From Methanobacteriota archaeon (GTDB taxonomy: Archaea; Halobacteriota; Halobacteria; Halobacteriales; Halalkalicoccaceae), in the NCBI GenBank assembly GCA_022561895.1, contig JADFQH010000191.1:1-6036 (forward strand): DNA of 6,036 nt. Reading direction: 5' to 3'. Each line of letters opens with the position of its first letter. Position 1 is the first letter of the stretch. Shown here piece after piece: positions 1-5,014 of this stretch. A model generated the notes under the pieces. It was not told the origin of the DNA. It saw only the letters and a list, made by a program, of their open reading frames with translations, and made no database searches. Position numbers and translations under genes: made by a program.

Positions 1-480
1 GATGCCTGGATCGCCCGCAGCGACGTCGGCAATCGCGTCGGCGTCGTCGCCGACTTGACGGTTGGAAAACCTGCCGAAGATGCGCCTCTGATTGCGCTGC
101 GCTGCGATCTCGACGCGCTGCGGATGTATCTACGCTGGCGGGATACGACGCTTTCCGACCTTCGCACGGAGCCAGCACGATACCGGAATCCGAACTCGTT
201 GCCCACCGAGCCGCATCCGGCGGGTGACGGGATGATAACTGACGGAGGGGGGAACGTCGAGGACGACTGGGGAGCAGCGGCGTTCCTCGACGATGTCGGT
301 TCGGCCTACGGCACGACACCCGAGGGGCTGCGCGAGGGACTCAGCCTGCTTACGACCCGAGACACGGTGTGGATCTCGCCGGGGATCCCGTTTCTCGTTC
401 CGATCCTTTGTGGGCTACTCATCTCGCTTACCTACGGCGATCTGCTGATGACCATACTGTCCGTACTCGGCGTGCTTTGA
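1..480 (+). CDS. pibD: Preflagellin/prepilin peptidase, PibD-like (A24 aspartic peptidase), C-terminal part
   Basis: This is the 3' part of a gene whose start lies left of the window; frame 1 is open from base 1 and gives 159 residues before TGA at 478-480. A TTG at 55 is not the start, because the open frame and conserved sequence continue upstream of it. From memory of the family, the visible segments DLDALRMYLRWR (residues 37-48), GSAYGTTP (100-107) and WISPGIPFLVP (124-134) match the C-terminal half of haloarchaeal PibD. That enzyme is the membrane aspartic peptidase that removes the signal peptides of archaellins and type IV pilins. The catalytic aspartates are expected upstream and are not visible here. 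The tail (about 129-159) is hydrophobic and forms one long or two short membrane segments ending at the C-terminus. The middle (about 49-90) is hydrophilic and probably a cytoplasmic loop. The next gene has its own promoter 65 nt downstream. Confidence 0.82.
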   Translation, partial: DAWIARSDVGNRVGVVADLTVGKPAEDAPLIALRCDLDALRMYLRWRDTTLSDLRTEPARYRNPNSLPTEPHPAGDGMITDGGGNVEDDWGAAAFLDDVGSAYGTTPEGLREGLSLLTTRDTVWISPGIPFLVPILCGLLISLTYGDLLMTILSVLGVL

Positions 481-496
481 GGTGGCGTCCCGGTGT

Positions 497-509
497 GTCA
501 CAGTGTGAC
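497..509. promoter_or_regulatory. Perfect 13-bp palindrome upstream of the FilR1-type regulator gene (candidate operator)
   Basis: GTCACAGTGTGAC has two 6-base arms around one central base. It lies 37-49 nt before the ATG at 546 and just upstream of the TATA-like box at 516-522. The symmetry is seen directly. An operator role, possibly autoregulation by the winged-helix protein encoded next, is inference from position and dimer-like symmetry. Confidence 0.45.
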
Positions 510-515
510 GGTAGA

Positions 516-522
516 TCTATAC
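516..522 (+). promoter_or_regulatory. TATA-like box of the FilR1-type regulator gene
   Basis: TCTATAC sits 24-30 nt before the ATG at 546. This spacing places the transcription start at or within a few bases of the start codon, as in the leaderless mRNAs common in haloarchaea. No Shine-Dalgarno sequence precedes the ATG, which supports a leaderless transcript. Confidence 0.55.
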
Positions 523-545
523 CCGTCGCGGCGAACACTCGAACG

Positions 546-1328
546 ATGGCATCGCCCGAGGAGTGTGTCCGTTTCCTCGCGACCTCACAGAACCGCGTCG
601 CCCTGCTTGAGGCGCTCGACGACGGCCCGCTTCGACCCGCCGAGATCTGCGAACGGCTCTCGTTGTCGCGCTCTGCAACGCATCGTAATCTCCGGGATCT
701 GACCGACAGGGGATGGGCGAAGCGAGTCGACGATGGCTACATCGCCACCGTCTGTGGCCGACTCGTTCTCGGCGCGTACAACGAACTCGAGGAGACCGTT
801 CGCCTCGTCGCCGAGTACGGCAGTAGTCTCGAACCACTCGCGGACGCCGGATTGACGCTTTCACCCGCGACCCTTGACGATGCAGCCGTCACGACGGCGA
901 CGGAGAACGATCCCCACGCCCCGCTTCGCCACTACGTCGAGCGGGTTCACGAGATCGAACTCGATCGGTTTCGGGGGATCACGCCCGTGGTGAGCCCGCT
1001 GTTCAACGAGGCCCACCAGCCGGTGTTGAGTGAAGGAGCGGACGCCGAACTCCTGCTCGGTTCGTCGGCGCTTTCGACCTCGAAAACCGACTACGAAACC
1101 GAGTTTGACAGCGCCATGACGGCCGACGGTCTCTCCCTCTATGTCCATCCCGATCCACTATCGTTCGGGCTGTCGATCGTCGACGAACGGGTCTTTCTCG
1201 GTGCGTACGAAGGTGGGCAGTTCGTCGCCTGTTTCGAGTGGACCGATCCCGAGATCAGGGCCGAAGCGATCGAGGCGTACGAATCCTACCGAAACGCCGC
1301 ATCCGAGGTCGACGCGGCGATGCTATGA
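546..1328 (+). CDS. Winged helix-turn-helix regulator with C-terminal FilR1-type domain
   Basis: A 260-residue cytoplasmic protein. Residues about 5-70 form a winged helix-turn-helix: a first helix around CVRFLATSQNRVALLEAL, then RPAEICERLSLSRSATHRNL with the recognition helix near 42-54, then a wing with GYIATVCGRLVL. Residues about 125-250 resemble the FilR1 middle domain of COG4742-like archaeal regulators, with RGITPVVSPLFNEA (143-156), HPDPLSFGLSIVDERVFLGAY (residues 201-221) and a final EAIEAYESYR helix. Such proteins are widespread in haloarchaea, often in many paralogues, and mostly lack known ligands or targets. The same frame is open upstream to 369 inside the peptidase gene, but ATG 546 is chosen because it starts directly at the wHTH domain and has a TATA box at the right distance. 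The palindrome at 497-509 is a possible binding site. The gene stands alone, followed by a T-tract. Confidence 0.85.
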   Translation: MASPEECVRFLATSQNRVALLEALDDGPLRPAEICERLSLSRSATHRNLRDLTDRGWAKRVDDGYIATVCGRLVLGAYNELEETVRLVAEYGSSLEPLADAGLTLSPATLDDAAVTTATENDPHAPLRHYVERVHEIELDRFRGITPVVSPLFNEAHQPVLSEGADAELLLGSSALSTSKTDYETEFDSAMTADGLSLYVHPDPLSFGLSIVDERVFLGAYEGGQFVACFEWTDPEIRAEAIEAYESYRNAASEVDAAML

Positions 1329-1337
1329 CTTATGGAG

Positions 1338-1343
1338 TTTTTT
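1338..1343 (+). terminator. T-tract terminator candidate after the regulator gene
   Basis: Six consecutive T residues begin 9 nt after the TGA at 1326-1328. U-rich tracts without a strong hairpin are the usual archaeal termination signal. A weak 5-bp pairing (TATGA 1324-1328 with TCATA 1343-1347) flanks it but is not needed for the call. Confidence 0.45.
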
Positions 1344-1353
1344 CATACATCGA

Positions 1354-1361
1354 TATAAATA
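1354..1361 (+). promoter_or_regulatory. Strong TATA box without an assigned gene
   Basis: TATAAATA is the best TATA match in the window on the + strand. It would start transcription near 1383-1390, about 300 nt before hisI, where only a few-codon ATG frame (1384, stopped after three codons) is found. It may drive a non-coding transcript or a long hisI leader. Because TATA strings occur by chance in AT-rich spacers, the call is tentative. Confidence 0.35.
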
Positions 1362-1439
1362 GAGATGTCTGATGGCGTAGGACATGTGTCAATAGGTAGC
1401 TATAGGCCAGTCACGGCACTACTCGGATATATGGGTCAC

Positions 1440-1454
1440 TCCGGGATGCCCGGA
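1440..1454. repeat. Short GC-rich hairpin (6-bp stem, 3-nt loop)
   Basis: TCCGGG and CCCGGA flank the loop ATG, giving a perfect 6-bp stem with five G-C pairs. It lies just downstream of the TATA-like GATATAT at 1426-1432. No function is known. Confidence 0.4.
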
Positions 1455-1490
1455 TCGGCGGTGCCCTGACAGATGGTGTCGGCGAGAAGT

Positions 1491-1517
1491 GAGTTTGCCA
1501 GCATGGTCAGCAAACTC
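1491..1517. repeat. Perfect 8-bp inverted repeat with 11-nt spacer
   Basis: GAGTTTGC (1491-1498) and GCAAACTC (1510-1517) are exact reverse complements. One or two flanking G-U pairs could extend the stem as RNA. It could be an RNA hairpin in a hisI leader or a two-half-site operator. A run of T residues does not follow it, so it does not look like an intrinsic terminator. Confidence 0.45.
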
Positions 1518-1563
1518 GTACAACAGTACACGCACCCGGATGGCCCATACCCCTGTGCTCAAT

Positions 1564-1583
1564 GGTCGTGGTCCGCACCGACC
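1564..1583. repeat. Imperfect hairpin (7-bp stem with one bulged base)
   Basis: GGTC-GTG (1564-1570) can pair with CAC and GACC (1576-1578 and 1580-1583), leaving C1579 bulged and a 5-nt loop. This is weaker evidence than the two hairpins to its left, and is listed because all three fall in the same non-coding stretch. Confidence 0.25.
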
Positions 1584-1660
1584 GATCCACGCTCCTGCTT
1601 CGACCGTCAATCGAACAGTGTTTCGTACACCCCTTTTCACGACGGTAGGGGACAGAAGAC

Positions 1661-1666
1661 CTATTC
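1661..1666 (+). promoter_or_regulatory. Weak TATA-like box before hisI
   Basis: CTATTC lies 25-30 nt before the ATG at 1691, the same spacing as the other putative promoters in this window. It is a poor match to a TATA consensus, so hisI may instead be transcribed from further upstream. Confidence 0.3.
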
Positions 1667-1690
1667 GCGCCCAGTGACTCAGACGAGCTA

Positions 1691-2056
1691 ATGAGCGATG
1701 TGGATCTCGAATTCGATTCCAAGGGGCTGATTCCCGTGATCGCACAGGATGCGGAAACCGATGAGGTGTTGATGTTCGCCTACGCCAACCGCGAGGCGAT
1801 CGATAAAACGCACGAAACTGCCCGCGCACACTACTACTCACGGAGCCGCGAGGAACTCTGGGAGAAGGGCAAGACTAGCGGCCACACACAGAACGTAACG
1901 GAGATCCGCGTCGACTGCGATGGGGATACACTACTCTACCGAGTCGACCAAGAAGGCGGGGCCTGTCACACCGGTCATCGCTCGTGTTTCTATCGAACCA
2001 TCGAGGGCGAGCACGTTGGCGAGAAGGTGTTCGATCCCGACAGCGTGTACGGATAA
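1691..2056 (+). CDS. hisI: Phosphoribosyl-AMP cyclohydrolase
   Basis: HisI hydrolyses the adenine ring of phosphoribosyl-AMP to give ProFAR, the third step of histidine biosynthesis, in the cytoplasm. The 121-residue product is a full-length stand-alone enzyme without the HisE pyrophosphatase domain that is fused in many bacteria. Visible family motifs are GLIPVIAQD (12-20), VLMFAYAN (26-33), HYYSRSR (47-53), LWEKGKTSGHTQ (56-67), VDCDGDTLLYRVDQ (74-87) and ACHTGHRSCFY (91-101). The metal ligands expected for this zinc- and magnesium-dependent family are present: Cys76, Cys92 and Cys99, and Asp75, Asp77 and Asp79. The start at ATG 1691 gives the normal N-terminus. The next gene follows after 3 nt, so the two are almost certainly co-transcribed. 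Other his genes are not in the window, consistent with scattered his genes in haloarchaea. Confidence 0.96.
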   Translation: MSDVDLEFDSKGLIPVIAQDAETDEVLMFAYANREAIDKTHETARAHYYSRSREELWEKGKTSGHTQNVTEIRVDCDGDTLLYRVDQEGGACHTGHRSCFYRTIEGEHVGEKVFDPDSVYG

Positions 2057-2059
2057 ACG

Positions 2060-3184
2060 ATGAGTGATCCCGAACAGCGCCTCGAAAACGCCCATCGAAC
2101 CTACGAGTCGGCACGAACGCGCGTCGAGGAGGTCGGCGAGGCGGAGCTTCGTCAGCTCGAACGCACTCGAACGGAGGTGGCCAATATCTTCTCGCGCTAC
2201 GAGGCACGCGCGATCGGGACCGGCGATTTCAAGGGCTTTATCGAGTTTCAGAGCCAGCTCGACGATCTCGTTTCCTCGCTTCCCGAGGATCTCACCCATC
2301 GAGAAACCTTCGAAGCGGTCGAGGACGTTTTCGACAAACGCCGGCTGAACGAGGGCGACTTCGAGCGCGCGAGGGAGCTCTTCGACCCGGTTGACAGTGA
2401 GATCGAACGGCTCGACGAACGAGAACACGCTCGCGAGCGGCTGCGCGAAGCTCGTCTGTCCGTCGAACGACGGATCGAGGAGAGAGAAGAGGAGATCGCG
2501 ACCTACGACCGGCTGCTTCGCCTCTCCGATATCGATCTCGACGCACCGGTCGGGGATCTTCGAGTACCCTTCGAAGGATACAACAGCTCCGTCGAATCGG
2601 CGTTTTCCGACTATCTCGCGCGGGCAAGCGCCCGCGAAGTCGTTGCCTTCCTCGACCGGACCGAGTGGTTCCCGCTGGTCGAAACCCCCGATATTCCGGC
2701 TGACCTGCGGAGCTACATCGAGAGCGCCGAGGCCGGGACGGAACCGATCCCACAGCTCCTCGAATACGCGGACTACTCCCGGTCGAAACTCGATCATTAC
2801 GTCGAGGACGCGGATGCCCTAAAGCGGGCAATCGCCACCCAGCGAACGGCCGTCGAACGGATCGATGCACGGCCATTTCAACTGGAGTGGCCGCCCCGCC
2901 GGGCCGCCGAGCTTCGATATCGACTCAGTGAGATTCGGAGGGTTATCGGTCGATTCGCACCCGAGGAGACGATTGCCCATCTCAAGGAAGTCGAGACGCT
3001 TTCGCGCGATTCGGAGTACGAACGGCTTCGACGCGCCGCAGAGATCCACGAAATACTGGGCGAACAGGAGCAAAAACGGCTGAAAAGCGGGGCGATCGAA
3101 GAAGACAGAGCGCGGGCGATCGAAGCGAAAGAACGGCTAGAGACCGCACTTTCCCGTTACGCGCCGACGATATCCTCCTCGTAG
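2060..3184 (+). CDS. Coiled-coil-rich conserved haloarchaeal protein, DUF7118-like, function unknown
   Basis: A 374-residue, highly charged, soluble protein without a signal peptide, membrane segment or recognisable catalytic motif. I recognise it as resembling the haloarchaeal DUF7118 family found beside hisI, but this is from memory. Residues about 2-50 and 100-150 are rich in Glu, Arg and Leu with heptad-like spacing (for example ERLDEREHARERLREAR near 116-132), and a further helical, charged stretch covers about 290-368. Between them is a less charged central part (about 155-235) containing EWFPLVETPDIPADLRSYI. The overall impression is a helical coiled-coil protein with a central folded domain, perhaps a scaffold or oligomer. 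ATG 2060 follows the hisI stop by 3 nt, which implies an operon. The last 28 nt overlap the end of the convergent globin gene. Codon use looks like that of the neighbours. No function is assigned. Confidence 0.82.
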   Translation: MSDPEQRLENAHRTYESARTRVEEVGEAELRQLERTRTEVANIFSRYEARAIGTGDFKGFIEFQSQLDDLVSSLPEDLTHRETFEAVEDVFDKRRLNEGDFERARELFDPVDSEIERLDEREHARERLREARLSVERRIEEREEEIATYDRLLRLSDIDLDAPVGDLRVPFEGYNSSVESAFSDYLARASAREVVAFLDRTEWFPLVETPDIPADLRSYIESAEAGTEPIPQLLEYADYSRSKLDHYVEDADALKRAIATQRTAVERIDARPFQLEWPPRRAAELRYRLSEIRRVIGRFAPEETIAHLKEVETLSRDSEYERLRRAAEIHEILGEQEQKRLKSGAIEEDRARAIEAKERLETALSRYAPTISSS

Positions 3185-3519
3185 CTCCCGATCGCTGCCA
3201 ACACGTGTTCCCGGTCGTCCGTGGGTACGTCGAACTCGACGAGGGCGTCGTCGAGATGGCCCGCGATCGCGTCGAACTCCTCTTTGGTGATCCCCATGCC
3301 CTCGTGGGCAGCATGCATATCCTCACCGGTGTACTCGACCGGTCCGCCCGTAACGGAACTGATAAACTGCGCTTGGTGAGCAATCTGGTGCTGCATGTCG
3401 GTATCCGAAAAGTAGTGATTGACCAGATCATCAGCCATCACGCGATCGTAAAACTCGGTGACGACGGCTTCGATCGACTCCTCGCCTCCCAGACGTTCGT
3501 AGAGGGTGTCTTCGGGCAT
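3157..3519 (-). CDS. Truncated haemoglobin, group I (TrHbN-like)
   Basis: A 120-residue haem protein of the truncated 2-over-2 globin fold, which binds O2 or NO in the cytoplasm. Length and motifs fit group I: LYERLGG (6-12), VVTEFYDRVMAD (19-30) with Tyr24 at the expected B10 position, YFSDTDMQHQ (36-45) with Phe37 in the CD region and Gln45 in the E helix, the glycine pair in VTGGPVEYTG (56-65), and MHAAHEGMGI (68-77) with His72 as the proximal (F8) haem ligand. Homologues in other organisms detoxify NO or handle O2; which applies here is unknown. The start is 49 nt downstream of the mutase stop and has its own TATA box 24-30 nt before the ATG, so it can be transcribed independently. The 3' end overlaps the convergent coiled-coil gene by 28 nt. 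Confidence 0.93.
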   Translation of the reverse strand: MPEDTLYERLGGEESIEAVVTEFYDRVMADDLVNHYFSDTDMQHQIAHQAQFISSVTGGPVEYTGEDMHAAHEGMGITKEEFDAIAGHLDDALVEFDVPTDDREHVLAAIGSYEEDIVGA

Positions 3520-3542
3520 ACGATTTGGTATGCTCGGATCAG

Positions 3543-3549
3543 TTATTTA
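3543..3549 (-). promoter_or_regulatory. TATA box of the truncated haemoglobin gene
   Basis: On the minus strand the sequence reads TAAATAA, 24-30 nt before the ATG whose first base is 3519. It lies in the 49-nt gap after the mutase stop codon and is among the best TATA matches in the window. It implies a leaderless globin mRNA. Confidence 0.6.
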
Positions 3550-3568
3550 CGACTTGTGGCCCGAGCGG

Positions 3569-4933
3569 TCAAACCGATTCACGAGCCTCGCATGCGGCGT
3601 CATACAGTCGCGAGGCAAGCTCTTCGGCTCTGTTTTTCTCATGGGCTTCGGCATACACTCGGATCACGGGTTCAGTTCCACTCGGTCGGGCAAGCACCCA
3701 GCCATCGCCGTAATCGAGACGAACGCCGTCGGTGGTGGTCCGATCCGCATCCGCACGCTCCGAGACGGTCTCGACCGCCCGAAGCATCGCATCGCGTTCT
3801 TCCCGGCTTCCGTACCCGATCTTCAGGCGGACGTTGTGATATCCCCCAAAGGGTTCGACCAGCTCGCTTGCAGGCTGTTCTGCGATGAGCGAGAGAAACC
3901 GCGCGCCGATGTATGCCCCATCGCGTGCAAGACTGTACTCGGGGAAGTAGATCCCCCCATTGCCCTCGCCCGCGATCGGTACGGCGATCCCCTCGGCATG
4001 CAGCTGTTGGATCCGGCTCGTGATGTAGGTACTCCCGATGGGAGTGAGTTCGAGGGTCGTGCCCGTTTGGTCACAGACATCGACCAGCCGTTGGGAAACG
4101 TTGACCGCGGCGACGGTCGCGTTTTCTGCCTCCAATTCGGCGTTCGCGAGTGCTGCGAGCGCCGCATCGCCCTCGATATAGCCCCCGGATTCGTCGAAGA
4201 AGATCGCCCGGTCGCCATCGCCGTCGTGGGCGATCCCGAGATCCGCATCGCTCGTGGCGACGAGTCGACCCAGATCCGAGAGGTTTGTTTCGACGGGTTC
4301 GGGGTCCCGGCCCGGAAATCGCCCGTCCGGTTGGGCGTTGACGGTGATGACACGACAGCCAAGCTCCCGGAAGATCTGTGGACTCGTGAGTGAGGCCGCA
4401 CCGTGTCCCGGATCGAGCGCGACCGTCAGATCCGCATTCGCGATCGGTTCGCGGTTGACTGCATCGAGAACGCCATCGATATACCTCTGGGTGGCGTTCT
4501 CGATCCGGCGTTCCGAGCCGGTCCGTCGCCACGAACAGACGCCGTCGCTCTCCGAGAGAAACACCTCCTCGACGGTTTCGAGTTCCGAAACCGAGAGTTC
4601 GGTTCCATCCGGTCCGATGAGCTTGATGCCGTTGTACTCGGGCGGGTTATGCGAGGCGGTGATCATCACCGCCGGGGTCGCCTCGCTTGCGGCGTAGGCC
4701 TGTGCGCCCGGCGTGGGGATCACGCCGAGGCGATCGACATCGCAGCCGACGCTCTGGAGACCCGAGACGGCCGCGTTTTCGAGCATGCGCCCGGTCAAGC
4801 GGGTGTCGTGGGCAACGGCTGTTCGATCGGCTTCCCAGACCGTTCCGGCGGCCGCGACGACCTGTAGGACGAACGCTGGCGTGATATCCTCGTTTGCAAC
4901 CCCGCGCGTCCCGCTCGATCCGAACACGTCCAT
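3569..4933 (-). CDS. glmM: Alpha-D-phosphohexomutase (phosphoglucosamine/phosphomannomutase type)
   Basis: A complete 454-residue enzyme of the phosphohexomutase superfamily, which moves phosphate between C1 and C6 of a hexose phosphate through a phosphoserine. All four signature sites are present: the N-terminal FGSSGTRG (4-11); the active-site loop TASHNPPEYNG (92-102) with Ser94 as the phosphoserine; the metal loop DGDGDR (237-242) with Asp237, Asp239 and Asp241; the sugar-binding GEGNGG (322-327); and the phosphate-binding RPSGTEP (416-422) in the C-terminal domain. Haloarchaea carry several paralogues of this family. Length and motif form fit those annotated as phosphoglucosamine mutase (precursor of UDP-GlcNAc, used in glycan synthesis), but phosphomannomutase or phosphoglucomutase activity cannot be excluded, so the symbol is provisional. 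It is divergent from the beta-propeller gene and upstream of the globin on the same strand. Confidence 0.93.
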   Translation of the reverse strand: MDVFGSSGTRGVANEDITPAFVLQVVAAAGTVWEADRTAVAHDTRLTGRMLENAAVSGLQSVGCDVDRLGVIPTPGAQAYAASEATPAVMITASHNPPEYNGIKLIGPDGTELSVSELETVEEVFLSESDGVCSWRRTGSERRIENATQRYIDGVLDAVNREPIANADLTVALDPGHGAASLTSPQIFRELGCRVITVNAQPDGRFPGRDPEPVETNLSDLGRLVATSDADLGIAHDGDGDRAIFFDESGGYIEGDAALAALANAELEAENATVAAVNVSQRLVDVCDQTGTTLELTPIGSTYITSRIQQLHAEGIAVPIAGEGNGGIYFPEYSLARDGAYIGARFLSLIAEQPASELVEPFGGYHNVRLKIGYGSREERDAMLRAVETVSERADADRTTTDGVRLDYGDGWVLARPSGTEPVIRVYAEAHEKNRAEELASRLYDAACEARESV

Positions 4934-5014
4934 CGATTACCTGTCGGCAGCGACGGGACAAATGGATTCCGGAAAGGCGACAGGATCTTTGGCGACCGAC
5001 CGCGAACCCCGACT
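4934..5014. promoter_or_regulatory. Divergent promoter region between mutase and beta-propeller genes
   Basis: These 81 nt separate two divergent ATGs and must hold both promoters. A weak TATA-like ATTTGT on the minus strand (4963-4958) is 25-30 nt before the mutase start. ATCTTT on the plus strand (4985-4990) is 25-30 nt before the ATG at 5015. A 7-bp inverted repeat, CCTGTCG (4940-4946) and CGACAGG (4978-4984), spans the region; its right arm abuts the plus-strand TATA-like box. The TATA assignments rest mainly on spacing. Confidence 0.45.

Larger units (their letters stand above)
1329..1690. other. 362-nt gene-poor region between the regulator gene and hisI
   Basis: No convincing protein gene is seen here. 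The left third (about 1329-1440) is clearly more AT-rich than its surroundings and holds a T-tract, a TATAAATA box (1354-1361) and a second TATA-like GATATAT (1426-1432). The remainder can form three hairpins (1440-1454, 1491-1517, 1564-1583). A 72-codon frame at 1473-1691 exists but its product is not acidic and lacks recognisable sequence. The region could be a long hisI leader, encode a small RNA, or be a decayed gene; the sequence does not decide between these. Confidence 0.6.

Noticed and set aside
369..545. Upstream extension of the regulator frame into the peptidase gene
   Set aside because: It would add 59 Arg-rich residues unlike the family, overlap a conserved gene, and ignore the TATA box at 516-522 placed correctly for ATG 546.
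1329..1690. tRNA or known structured RNA in the spacer
   Set aside because: No T-loop (GGTTCGAATC-like) sequence or cloverleaf was found by eye, and no known riboswitch core was recognised.
1473..1691. 72-codon plus-strand frame ending on the first base of hisI
   Set aside because: The product is not acidic, is rich in Ser, Pro, Arg and Gln, has no recognisable motif, and its third codon positions are not GC-rich as in the neighbouring genes. The hairpin at 1491-1517 lies inside it. A small real protein cannot be fully excluded.
1419..1841. 140-codon minus-strand frame across the spacer and the start of hisI
   Set aside because: The product is very Arg-rich and unlike haloarchaeal proteins, and it overlaps the conserved N-terminus of HisI.
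1931..2797. 288-codon minus-strand frame opposite hisI and the coiled-coil gene
   Set aside because: It runs across two well-supported genes on the other strand and shows no recognisable domain; it is explained by GC-rich third positions.
3205..3888. 227-codon plus-strand frame opposite the globin and the mutase C-terminus
   Set aside because: It is antisense to the haem-binding motifs of the globin and becomes an Arg-rich, low-complexity product in its second half.
3506..4393. 295-codon plus-strand frame opposite the phosphohexomutase
   Set aside because: It is antisense to a fully conserved enzyme with all its active-site motifs. Long antisense frames are a common by-product of GC-rich haloarchaeal codon use.
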